Positions 1-9,060 of a DNA stretch of 30,823 nucleotides are shown piece after piece. The notes beneath the pieces were generated by a model. The model was not told the DNA's origin and searched no databases. It saw only the letters and a list, made by a program, of their open reading frames with translations. Origin of the DNA: Larix sibirica (lineage: Eukaryota > Streptophyta > Pinopsida > Pinales > Pinaceae). The DNA is taken from positions 1-30,823 of the forward strand of contig NWUY0304689715.1 of assembly GCA_004151065.3 (NCBI GenBank). Direction: 5' to 3'. Made by a program: the position numbers and the translations under genes. Within the stretch, counting starts at the first letter, position 1; each line of letters starts with the position of its first letter.

Positions 1-96
1 GTAGTAGTTCCAGTACCAGTTGAATCTTCATCCCCAGCATAAGTTAAAACAGCGTTATTTTCAACAGTTCCTAGAGAATTCCCTCCATCAAAACTT
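1..96 (-). other. Codon-periodic Gly/Thr/Asn/Ala-rich tract, cut by the window edge
   Basis: The reverse strand is open throughout this segment. It reads as a low-complexity peptide with pieces such as ENNAVLTYAG and STGTGTT, using many codons that begin with A or G and end in T. The composition resembles the tracts at 8,285-8,760 and 19,345-19,480. No start codon is visible, and the frame runs off the left edge of the window, so its true extent is unknown. It is not matched to a known family. It could be a decayed repetitive protein gene or a three-base-periodic satellite. Confidence 0.35.
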
Positions 97-717
97 TATA
101 TAAATAGGAGTAATGTTGTTTATATACGTAATAATACCAGACTTATTAGGGGAGGGGGTGGCCCTTATGCAAACACCTTCATCTGTTGGTCAATTTATCC
201 ATCGCTTTGCTGGTTTCACGACTTCAGCTAGGGGAATAGCAACGATTGTACTCCAATAAAAAAGAGGGGAAGCAAGCCCCAAACATCAAACACAGACAAA
301 ATTGAACGTTCCATCTCTCTGTGCCTGCCTATTTATTCGCCCATGAAGATACACCCAGCCCCTACCTAAGGTAAGAGCGCTCCCAGCCAACCAGATAAAT
401 CATGCACGCTTGACTGAATCAGAGCTAAATCTCATATTAATGCTCTTAACCCTGGCCACTATAAAGTTCCTCCTGCATATCATTGACGGTCTCTTGTGCG
501 TGAATATATTACTAGAGTATCGGTTGATTGCCTGCCCCTTCCTTCCATCCATATTGCTTGGTATTTTTACGCTATAAATCGGCCATATATAAAGCTTTTC
601 CGACCAGGTGACCGGTTTTCTATTCACTCAGAAAGTAAGGACCTTGAGGTACTTGATCAATACAATAGTAGAGGTTGGATTCTTCTGCTTCCTCACAGCC
701 AGCAGCGGCTTTCCCAT
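97..717. other. Spacer with no recognised gene
   Basis: Only short overlapping frames occur on both strands (496-753 forward and 400-627 reverse, 85 and 75 codons). Neither shows a recognisable domain, and they largely overlap, as expected for chance frames. A segment near 112-134 resembles, in inverted orientation, the 22 bp direct repeat found at 19,090 and 19,164. Confidence 0.5.
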
Positions 718-790
718 CTTTACCTTACCACTACGGAACATAGTTCCTACTAGCTCTCTTTACCTTACCGAGACGGAACAATGTTTCTAC
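718..790. repeat. Two-copy imperfect tandem repeat, period 40 bp
   Basis: The copies begin at 718 and 758. Both start CTTTACCTTACC, continue with a near-identical ACGGAACA segment, and end in TTCCTAC or TTTCTAC. The two copies differ at several positions, so the duplication is not recent. Confidence 0.75.
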
Positions 791-3343
791 AGATCCGGGG
801 AGGGTACACGTTGAGATACACAAGCTATGAGGTTCCAGTGCTAGATGCATAGGTACTTGCCAGGCATGATTATTAGTTGAGAATGACTGATAGGAGGCTA
901 CTCAATAACTATGGCAGCTCGCTCGTTCTATGGAACCAACTGCACCTATATGATAATGTATGGCTGCAATGAGCATCCATTAGAGCTTCCCATATTCGTG
1001 CTCAGTGAGTATAGCAACAAGGAATGCCACCCTGTCTGGGAGAGCCCGGCAGAGCTGTCTATCAGAGGATGGGGAAGCCAACTGATGAAATGGGAAGCAG
1101 GAGAAGGGGCATTATACCCTGTAGAAAGGGTCAGGCTTTGTGTTTTCGACCTAGAATTAAATACTAAGTAAGTCGGTAAGAGCCCCGAGTCGTATCTTGT
1201 CGAGCGAAATGCCTTGATTTGCGTAAATCATTCCTCGTCGAATGTCCGAAAGAACAATCTAAAGATATAGGGAAAAAGTAATTTTTTCACTTATTGCTCT
1301 TCTTTTCATTTTGTAGTAGCCGTGGCTCTATCTCTTGTGAGTAACTAAACCGAAGGTACTATCACTACAAAGAAGCATAGAGTATCCTATGCCTATCAGC
1401 TTGGCTTCACTCAGTCGTAAACTAAAGTACTGTGTGGGCGCTTGAGAGGTTGCGACTCGTTGAGCAGGAATGTAAAATGTTTTGGGCTGGGATTCTTTCT
1501 TATCTCCAGGCCAAAAGATCAATTTTTAATAGCTTCCTTCCGGAATGAGGTGTTTTCTATCACTTAATCATTCGATGAGGTCTCTTGTGTAGAGAAAATA
1601 AAGGACCTAGTGTCGTAATAAAAATGAAAGGAGGTTAATTCCGTGCTGGATGCTGAAAGCAACAGTAATAAATAGAATAAAACGCTTCACCCGAGCATAA
1701 AAATTACTAGCCACGGCATTGGAAGCAGAGCGTCAGCTTGGGACGGGTCCGGTGAGGAGTGTCAGGGAAAATGTTCATCGGTATATGACCAATGTTTTGG
1801 AACCGGCCATCCATGATTATAACAGAAAATTAACCAATGCTTAGTGGTGAGGACATATAGCAGGATTATGGGAATTCGGCGACTTCTCAGTAAATAATAG
1901 TTCCTTTATAAACTTTCATTTTGTATTCCCTTCAGGAGATTTACTAAAAAAAAATGAACAGAATTGGGTCTGAAGGATAGCCCAACTCTTGGTTTGTCTT
2001 CTGGTCTCTTAATGCAAATACCAAGCCTTCAAAATAGGCCAAACCATAGAAGAAGTTGTTAACCCAAAACTGAGGTTGCAGGCCTTCACTTTCCCATTTC
2101 TGAGTTAAAAAAGCAGTCCTCTAACGAGGAGGCAAGTATTCTTACTCTAACGGGGGTATTTTAGGGCAGTCCCATAACGGGTAAGCATAACTTATCTGTT
2201 GGCTGTCGTTCTTTTTACCACCACCAACACCAATAAGCCAGGGGCTGCCGCAAGGGAAAAGAATACAGATGAGACCAGAAGATCAGCTGATGATCCATTC
2301 AAGAAGGATCCAAAGAATCAGTGATCCGAGAAGGTGAAAATATGTTTGTTTTCCAATGGATATGATAGTGGGGGAGCTTCAGCTGATAAGAAGGGGGGTC
2401 AAGTGTTGCCTTTATTCGGGATAGTCCCGGTGCCCGCTTTATTTGATAAGAGGAAGTCGTCCGTTTTTCGTGCCTGTACCCTACCTTGCTTTACTTCTGT
2501 ACGATCTACTCCTACCAACCCACCTTTTCTATTTACCACCCTTTATATACTTGCTCACTTCACTTAGTTATTATATGCGCTTCAATACCACTTCTTGAGT
2601 CATGCTTAGTTGGTTGGGTGGGTAGCCACTATTTCTATTCTTGGGACGGGCTTCGGGATAACCCTTCTGGATCTTCCTTTAGGAAGCACCAATTCTTCTG
2701 TATCTTACTTTATGATTCTTATTTTTGGGGTGGCCGGTCGTTACAACCGCTGGCTTGGGACCTGTGCTATAAATAACAGTTAATGAGCGAACTAAATGTA
2801 AGCTAAGTGGCCTTCCCATAGTACTACAAAAGGATGAGTCCACCGACGCGCCGTTAAATAAGCGGCGTTCCCGTAATATTACGAGTTCCATACCAAATGA
2901 GTAGAGTAGTAGTAGCTTAGCGTAGTTTCGAAGTATGATTGGATAGATAGGTTGGATGTTTAGATTGGTAGTTCAAGTAGCAGTGGATAGTTTGGATAGA
3001 TGGTTACAGTGGTAGCAGTGATGGTGAGCGATGGAAGATATATTTCTATTGCTTGTGAGATATATTGCTTTGGATTAAGCGAGACAAGGAGGTTATGGTT
3101 CAAAAAAAGCTTGGTTATTTCGAGGGTGTGCTTAGGGAAGATCATTTGAATAGAAGCAGTAGACGGTGAGATTGCTTGTTCAATTGGAAGTACTATTTCT
3201 ATTTGTTGAAGGTAGCATTGGAAGTTCGTTCGATGGTGGGTGTGCGTAAGTAAGATAGATCTTTTACAGTTTGATAGCTGTGGGTTATACCTACCGATGT
3301 TTCACACAGGGAGGGTTATACCGCTTTGACGGGACTATTTTCT
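791..3343. other. Long spacer with no recognised gene
   Basis: Small open frames occur at 911-1,171 (86 codons), 2,334-2,567 and 2,486-2,776 (forward), and at 1,328-1,522 and 2,679-2,891 (reverse). None contains a motif I recognise, and the frames overlap one another. A six-base-pair inverted repeat (TGATTT/AAATCA) with a GCGT loop lies at 1,215-1,230. A perfect 12 bp palindrome CGTAATATTACG lies at 2,872-2,883. The stretch 2,938-3,030 is enriched in GGATAG/GGTAG-like words, suggesting a decayed short tandem repeat. Confidence 0.5.
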
Positions 3344-3393
3344 TTGGTAACATCAACCAAACTATTGATTGGTAACATCACCGGACTAGTAGA
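3344..3393. repeat. Two-copy imperfect tandem repeat, period 25 bp
   Basis: TTGGTAACATCA begins at 3,344 and again at 3,369. It is followed by ACCAAACTATTGA in the first copy and CCGGACTAGTAGA in the second. The copies are adjacent with no spacer. Confidence 0.7.
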
Positions 3394-4883
3394 TTATATA
3401 CGTGTCACCATCCGATCAACGAAGTAATAGCGCAAGGGCATATCTATCACCCCGGCCGGCTATCGATCAAAGCATTATCAGCCCAGCAACTAGCCCGAAG
3501 TACGGTGGACAGCTTCTCATCCCAACAACAAGCGTAGGAGGATATCACCCCGGCCATGAGCAGCACGAGGTCCCGGTTCAAAGAGAATACAGGAACTCAC
3601 TTAGTAGGTGATTCTGAGACCACTAAATACTAGCTTTGTTACTCGAAATACACTAGCTAGACTCCCTATAGACACTAGCCCCTCGTAGTACGAGTTCAGA
3701 CTTGAACTTGAAAGTTTAGTATTTGGTGGTATTTAGAAAGTATTTTTGCTTTTCCTGGCCTGGGGAGATATAATTCCTGAGGCCATTCACCCAGTAATAG
3801 CTCGGCTCAGGTAAGCCCCCCTTTCTTATTCTATGTTCGGAAATTAGATGAGTGCCTTTTATAGAGAGAATAAGGCCATTTCCATGAAAGAATCATGGGC
3901 CCCACCAAGAAGACTCTGGCTGGCCTGCCTATCTCGGCTACGCGATAGGGGCTTTCTCGGCTACACGGACGGCTTGTGCTTTCGATCTATAAAAGCAACG
4001 AGGGCCTGAGTTAGCGAAGAAAGGCAAAAAAAAACCACCCTTGGAAAGTATTGAACCTATTAGGGTTCATTCTAAGGAGTGATGTCCCAGAGACTCGCTT
4101 ATATCTCTAGTTACCGACATGAAACGAGTGAGTCATTTCATTACTTCAAAGTCATACGAGTAAAGTCATGGATTCTGGGAAAATATTTTAATAACCCCGG
4201 AATATACGAGTCTTTAAATATACTCTGAGCCAATTAACCACCCTATTTATAGGAGAAGGAATAGTTATGGGCCTTTTATCGCTAGAATTTGGCTTGGGAG
4301 CAAATAGACGTATTTCATAGAAATGGAATGACCCATTGAGGAAAGCACGGGATATGCTTGTCTCTTCTCATTAGCAAGTCTTGGGTTGGTAAAATGGCTT
4401 CTATTTTAAAGAATATAAGTCCGTCGTCCGACTCTATCTAATAGTAATAGTAGCTTCCCGACCAAGGTGATAAATTTGTTACGGCAACGTAGATCTATCT
4501 ATAGTGCATTCTGGCTGGGATAACCTTATTTCGTGAATCTTTATTTATATATTTCCATTGAGTTCAATATCTCGAGTCGAGTGAGTTGGTTATGCATTGA
4601 CTTAACCCTTCCCATAGCAGGGAGGATTATTTCACCCTTACCATAACAGGGACGGTGAGCGAAGGAGCACATTTAATATTCTTTTATCCCCGCCCCGACT
4701 GTACAAAAAATTGATCTATCGGGGCAGGCGAAGCTTAATGTGTTCGATCGATCTATCTATAAGGGTGGTCGAAGCGTGGAATGCGAGTTGGCGGTGCGGT
4801 GTAAAACGATGGATGCACTGCAGGATACACGCTTAGGATGAGTAGCGGGAAATAAAATAAAACCTGTATAGACAATTATGGTA
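3394..4883. other. Spacer with no recognised gene; one small duplication
   Basis: No convincing coding frame is present; the only listed-length frame is 3,402-3,611, with no domain. A two-copy repeat with a period of 29 bp lies at 4,605-4,656: ACCCTTCCCATAGCAGGGA, then ACCCTTACCATAACAGGGA. CTATCTAT-type words recur at 4,430-4,510 and 4,740-4,762. The 14 bp word ATATCACCCCGGCC and a near copy occur around 3,443 and 3,541. Confidence 0.5.
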
Positions 4884-4902
4884 GCGCGCGCATGCGCATG
4901 TG
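4884..4902. other. 19 bp alternating purine-pyrimidine run
   Basis: The run GCGCGCGCATGCGCATGTG alternates strictly between purine and pyrimidine and is GC-rich, unlike the AT-rich DNA around it. Runs of this kind can adopt left-handed DNA under supercoiling; nothing in the sequence shows that this one does. Confidence 0.6.
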
Positions 4903-4928
4903 ATTATTTATAATTGTGTCAACGTGCG

Positions 4929-5014
4929 AGGTAAGTTACGAACCATTAAGTTAGTTAGCTCAGGTCATTACGAGCCATTAAGTTGACTCAATTAATAAGT
5001 TAGGTAAGTTACGA
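4929..5014. repeat. Spaced direct repeat of AGGTAAGTTACGA
   Basis: The 13 bp word occurs at 4,929-4,941 and 5,002-5,014, exactly 73 bp apart. Between them CCATTAAGTT occurs twice (about 4,943 and 4,975), so the segment looks like a decayed internal duplication. Confidence 0.65.
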
Positions 5015-5295
5015 CACATTTCCTTGAAGCAAGCCAAATAAAAGGAACGTTAATCAGGAGAGTCAGGAGCGTTAATCCTTCTAGCTCGTTTATTGCTTGT
5101 TTATTGAGGTAATAAACATAGGAACTTGGATTAGGACCTTACTGGGTAGGACCTACCCTTCCCTCCTTCCTTAAACAAGCTTTCCCCAGACAAGTGACTC
5201 TCCCTTTGGTAAACCCTCGACCTGTTAAAATTAGCCATTGAACTCTAAAAGTGCCAATGAATAGAAAGATAATTAGCCTTTTATATAATAAACGA

Positions 5296-5400
5296 CCAAT
5301 TAAGATAGACATAATTATTCATTTACTAAATAATAGTCCAATTAAGATAGATAGAATTATCCATTTCACTAATAAAAAGTCCAATTAAGTTGTTATTACA
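5296..5400. repeat. Three-copy tandem repeat, period 42-43 bp
   Basis: CCAATTAAG begins at 5,296, 5,338 and 5,381. The first two copies continue through GATAGA, an ATAATTATTCATTT-like segment and ACTAA. The third diverges after its first nine bases and runs into the TTACATATATAAAG motif. A further remnant with CATTTACTAATAAAAAG lies at about 5,470-5,486, so the array once extended further right. Confidence 0.75.
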
Positions 5401-5518
5401 TATATAAAGAATGATGAATCAACCCGCCCAATATACCCATTTCAATAAGAAATGTCTAATCTGCCTAGCCATTTACTAATAAAAAGGACCTAGCATAATT
5501 ACATATATAAAGAATGAC
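5395..5518 (+). repeat. Two copies of the dispersed ATTACATATATAAAG motif
   Basis: ATTACATATATAAAGAATGA occurs at 5,395-5,414. A copy extended by two bases on the left occurs at 5,497-5,518. The 22 bp form recurs exactly at 30,802-30,823, with diverged copies at 30,661 and 30,725. Its role is unknown. Plant mitochondrial promoters often carry CRTA/CATA-type cores, so a promoter-like role is possible but not shown. Confidence 0.7.
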
Positions 5519-5570
5519 ATGAATCTCGTTACAATTCCCGTCGAAGTGAAAGGAATAGCCGGCACGAAAA

Positions 5571-5636
5571 AAGGGTGTAGTTCGGTTGGCACATCTGTTT
5601 AGAAGGCAGAACCAGGTTCGAATCCTGGCACCTCGA
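5571..5636 (+). tRNA. tRNA-like element, degenerate (resembles plant mitochondrial trnP in part)
   Basis: The clearest part is a perfect T arm, CCAGG-TTCGAAT-CCTGG, followed by CACCTCG and a discriminator A. At the 5' end, AAGGGTG-TA pairs with CACCTCG over its last five positions (one a G-T wobble), with the two outermost pairs broken. The D region reads GTTCGGTTGGCAC and lacks the 3' half of a D stem. The anticodon arm TCTGT-TTAGAAG-GCAGA closes with one wobble pair and in this register presents AGA; one-base indels could have moved it. The variable region is about one base. At 66 nt it is short for a tRNA. The CGAGGTG-type acceptor and GCRCATCTGTTT word resemble plant mitochondrial trnP, but no UGG anticodon is present. 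It is probably a pseudogene or t-element. No CCA is encoded. Confidence 0.5.
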
Positions 5637-5639
5637 TGC

Positions 5640-6407
5640 GAAACTATATTTCATTTTGACATGCTCCACTCAGCCCACCCAAGTACGAACAGAAATTGGC
5701 CGTTATCACCAGACCCCAGAAGCTTTTTATCCTAATTATCAATCTGTAAAAGGGCCTATGATCTGAAAAACCATTCGCCCCTATCCATGATCTATAATGG
5801 TAACGGACCTCTACCTTATGCCACCATAAACCTGTAAAGGCGCTTTTAGATACCCGCACTGCCACTCGTGCCATTCCTCCAGGTCGGAGCCAACGGAACC
5901 GGCTCCACATCTACCAACTTCGAGCTTTAAAAAAGGTGTAATAAATACTGTGCAAGGGAATATTTCCGGGCATATTATTTCCAAACCTCTCTCCCAGACA
6001 AAGTAAAGTTAAGATCGCCGCTAATTCGAAGATTAGGATCCCTTAATCACCCCTGCTCTTTGAGAGATTCTTCCCAAAACCACTTATGCTCCACATGAGG
6101 ACTGTAGCAGTTAAAAATATTGAACATTTCCCTAAAGCTTTTGCTTCCCCTACCAGCAAAATACCTGCAGCGCAAATACTTTTTTTAAAGCTGCAAAAGA
6201 GGAACTCCAGTTAAAAGACCGCCCGACAAAAAACCGTCTGCATCAATAGTACTGAAGCACCAGCTAGGAAGAAGAGATTACAACAAATCTATCACCCTAG
6301 CCCCAGAAACCATGGTTTCTTGTAACATAACAATAAAAGGTTTATACATATTCAACATCCTCTGGAGGGCTAGTATCCTTAGGGCACCCCCATACCCCTA
6401 AACAAAC
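5640..6407 (-). mobile_element. L1-type LINE endonuclease domain relic
   Basis: Translating the reverse strand across frameshifts gives most of an apurinic-type endonuclease domain of a plant L1 non-LTR retrotransposon. In order it shows RGMG near 6,400, KPFIVMLQETM near 6,311-6,345, FSTIDADGF...SGGLLTG near 6,215-6,265, SGDLNFTLSGREVW near 5,980-6,025, LVDVEPVPLAPTWRNGTSG near 5,860-5,915, and WIGANGFSDHRP near 5,752-5,790. The family's catalytic-site residues are still readable: Glu of LQET, Asp/Asn of GDLN, and Asp/His of SDH. Several stops and at least two frame changes show it is dead. It would normally be followed by a linker and reverse transcriptase. Instead it ends about 120 bp after SDH, next to the tRNA-like element. 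Such nuclear elements are known as passengers in plant mitochondrial DNA. Confidence 0.85.
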
Positions 6408-8284
6408 TGAATGGTACGGCACACAGACAGGTTTCATACCTTGATGGATGGAATGATGAAGCGTTACATATGATGATTCACAATCTGAGGATCATATGCA
6501 ATAATATACAGTGGGCTATATGGACACCTTTTTCGCCAGAGAGGGAAGAGAGCTAGTATTCCGATAGGGGCTAATAGAATAGAGTAGCCATTCTGGTCAG
6601 AGAGGTTGAGCCGAGTTTACAACAGATGAGGAAAGGTTGAGTTAAACAGATTGGATAACTTAATATCTTTTCGGAGGGAATACCTTTTATATAGGGAGGG
6701 AACCACCATGAAAGACCCACCACTCCTAGCAAACATAGTGGCCGTCCCATTGATGATTGGGAAGTTTTATTTATATATATATATATGGATGGGGGCTACT
6801 CTTTTTATACGTTATATATTGATCAAAGTTAGAATCTTGGAAAACATTATATTGGGCTCTTATTTCTATGGGGGACAGTTTGATAAGGTTGAGGCCGTCC
6901 AGACCCGTGTCCTTACTGTTTTTTACTAGCCATCAAATGTTCGGATAAGAGCGGAGACATACATACCCCTCCTGTGGGACAAGCTTCAATCCTGGCAGAA
7001 CCTTACCTTGGTCCCATACCCTTACCATTTGATGCGTGCGTTCAGGCTTCTTCTTTATCAACCTCTTAGATATATAGTCTTTAGACCCCGCCTCATTATC
7101 TTTAGTTTTATATTCTCGAGCACTCCACCTATACTTCAGTGTCATATGCGAAGGGACTCTTTTTCCCAAACTTATTAATATTATTTTGACCCCACCGAAA
7201 ACCTTAGAGGAGTTGTATCTTCTTGGGCACCTCACCTTTCGTATTATATTATGGATAACCACCGAACAATACACAACGCTAACCTCCAGTTATAACAACC
7301 AGTAGTTCCAACAGCAAGCAGTGGAACCAAAAGTTAACAGGGAGACAATGCCGTGCTTTTATTTATATAGCCTTGCTTATATACGTTGCTACACCTCCCC
7401 AGTATATTTGCTTTTTTTATTTTATTTTGAAATAATAAGCTTCCTTCACTTGGATGGATAGATCGAGTGATTGATGGATAGATGATAGGGGGGGGGGTAT
7501 AGCCTTGTTACGAATGGGGCGGCGCCCAGAGATGCTTGCATAGAAGGGAAGTATATAAAGCCATTCAAAGTGAGGGTATTTTTTTGTTGCTTTACTTCTC
7601 ACTTCTTGCAATAATTAATTTATGTAATGTGGTGAGACTTCTTCGGGCTAGGTCTGAACCAGACACAATAAATCTTTTCCTACTGCCTTCAATTGCCGCC
7701 AGTCATATCTGTGGGATCAGGGGCTGGAGACAACTTCTTCTAATTTGAGGTTGTTGAGCAATGAAACCTCTTGTTTGAAGAATAATCCAAATTACCCTAC
7801 CTGACGCGTGAATGGCTCAACTTCCTTCCCTCCCTTCTCTGAAGACCCTCTCTTTACTGAGGACCCTTCCATTGCGCATATGATTCCAGAATGGTGCATT
7901 ATATATATAACGAGGTGTTAACTCGCTCTTGGTGTAAAAAGTAGTTCTAACTGCACATAGTACCTTCCCGGGTTATGGGGAACTCACTCTATCGGGTCTC
8001 CCATGATGGGTACTTATTCTCTTCTTGGGTATGGTGATTGTAGGGGGGATTATGTTTAACGGGTATCCTGTGGTGATGTACTCAATTTTGTATGGCGATA
8101 CATACCTTCTTCGTTCTTTCGTCTGGTGGAAACTTGAGGGACATCCATTCTCTCGGGTATGGAAACATGGGGGAACATCATCTAGTCAACATGAATAAAT
8201 TATATCGTTGTTGTCAACATGGGAACTAATGGTTCACAACTCAATGGGGAAATACCATGTAAACTTCCCGTTTATTAATTATCG
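6408..8284. other. Spacer with no recognised gene; one 113-codon basic frame
   Basis: The reverse frame 6,933-7,274 encodes 113 residues rich in Lys and Arg (25 of 113) with few acidic residues. It has no membrane segment, no signal peptide and no domain I recognise. The forward frame 6,651-6,929 (92 codons) has a hydrophobic centre over a (TA)n run at about 6,772-6,787. A run of ten G lies at 7,488-7,497, beside GATG/GATA-rich sequence (7,450-7,487). Words such as GGGTATGG recur between 8,020 and 8,170. I regard all frames here as chance unless conserved elsewhere. Confidence 0.45.
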
Positions 8285-8760
8285 TTTCAAATGATGATGC
8301 CGGGAATGCTATTGGAACTGCTCCTTCGACCGCTTATTCAAATGCTGTTAGTTCAACTTAAGCTTATTTGAATGATCCTGGTAATAATGCTAGTTGTAGT
8401 GCTGCTTTTTATGCTTATGGAAATGCTTATGGAAATTATCCTAGTCATGATGCTGCTTTTGCTGTTGGGAATGATGTGCGTTAAACTGCTGCTTCAAATG
8501 CTCCTTCAACTGATCCTAAATGCTACAGCAAATGAGGCTGGGAATTATGATAATGCTGGTTCAACTTATGCTGCTGGAACTGCGCGTGTCCCAATGCCCG
8601 TGTTGTTCCATTGGAGGGCTTATGGGAATGCTTCAATTGATGTAGGTTAAACTAGTGCTGCTCCTTCAAATGCTTATGGCAATGATGGTGGTCTTAGTGC
8701 TGTTTTTGCTAGTAATGCTGAGACTGGCGAAAACGCCTTTTTTATACTTTCAATCTTAGG
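8285..8760 (+). pseudogene. Decayed codon-periodic tract encoding an Ala/Asn/Ser/Gly/Tyr-rich repetitive peptide
   Basis: This stretch has strong three-base periodicity dominated by GCT, AAT, GGA/GGT, ACT, TCA and TAT. One frame (8,285 to about 8,515) reads NAIGTAPSTAYSNAVSST, then DPGNNAS, AFYAYGNAYGNYPS and so on. After a one-step frame change the neighbouring frame continues with NATANEAGNYDNAGSTYAAG, then AYGNAS, SAAPSNAYGND and ASNAETGENA. In-frame TAA stops sit where related units have TCA: compare GGT-TCA-ACT near 8,557 with GGT-TAA-ACT near 8,647. A repetitive coding sequence or satellite that has lost its frame explains this best. The units are too diverged to define an exact repeat length. 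No family is recognised, and no start codon or ribosome-binding feature can be assigned. Confidence 0.5.
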
Positions 8761-8963
8761 TTGATAAATAGCTTAGGAAAATAAGGCCCATCCATAACTG
8801 ATGCTTAGTATCCTCTGTAGGTTGTTTTATGTTTTACACCAGTTTTTTTTTATGCTATACCCCTGTGTATTGATCATTTTCATTTTTCCATCTTGTTTCA
8901 AACAGCTCCCATCTTTTAGGAATACCCCGCCACCCATATATCTATAAACCTTATTTGGGATTC

Positions 8964-9060
8964 AAACCATAATGATCCTGGTTAAACTGGTGTTGATTGG
9001 GCTGCTGGTTATAAATGATCTCCTCGGGAATAAATGATCTGGTTCGGCTGATGCAGCTGG
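8964..9060 (+). other. Second piece of the codon-periodic tract
   Basis: After about 200 bp of unrelated AT-rich DNA, the same vocabulary resumes: AATGATCCTGG (also at 8,370), GGTTAAACTGGT, GGGCTGCTGG and GCTGATGCAGCTGG. It reads as HNDPG, a stop, then TGVDWAAG. It was probably continuous with 8,285-8,760 before an insertion or local decay. Confidence 0.45.

Noticed and set aside
1190-1260. Possible group II intron domain V-like hairpin around GAGCCCCGAGTCG and TTGATTTGCGTAAATCA
   Set aside because: The conserved domain V triad, bulge and GNRA tetraloop arrangement is absent.
2872-2883. TAATATTAC inside a perfect palindrome, the nonanucleotide of geminivirus-type rolling-circle origins
   Set aside because: The flanks do not form the stem that should present this word in a loop, and no replication protein frame is near. 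A nine-base AT-rich word can occur by chance.
8941-8980. GGTTTGAATCCC on the reverse strand, resembling a tRNA T loop
   Set aside because: No five-base-pair T stem, acceptor stem or anticodon arm can be formed around it.
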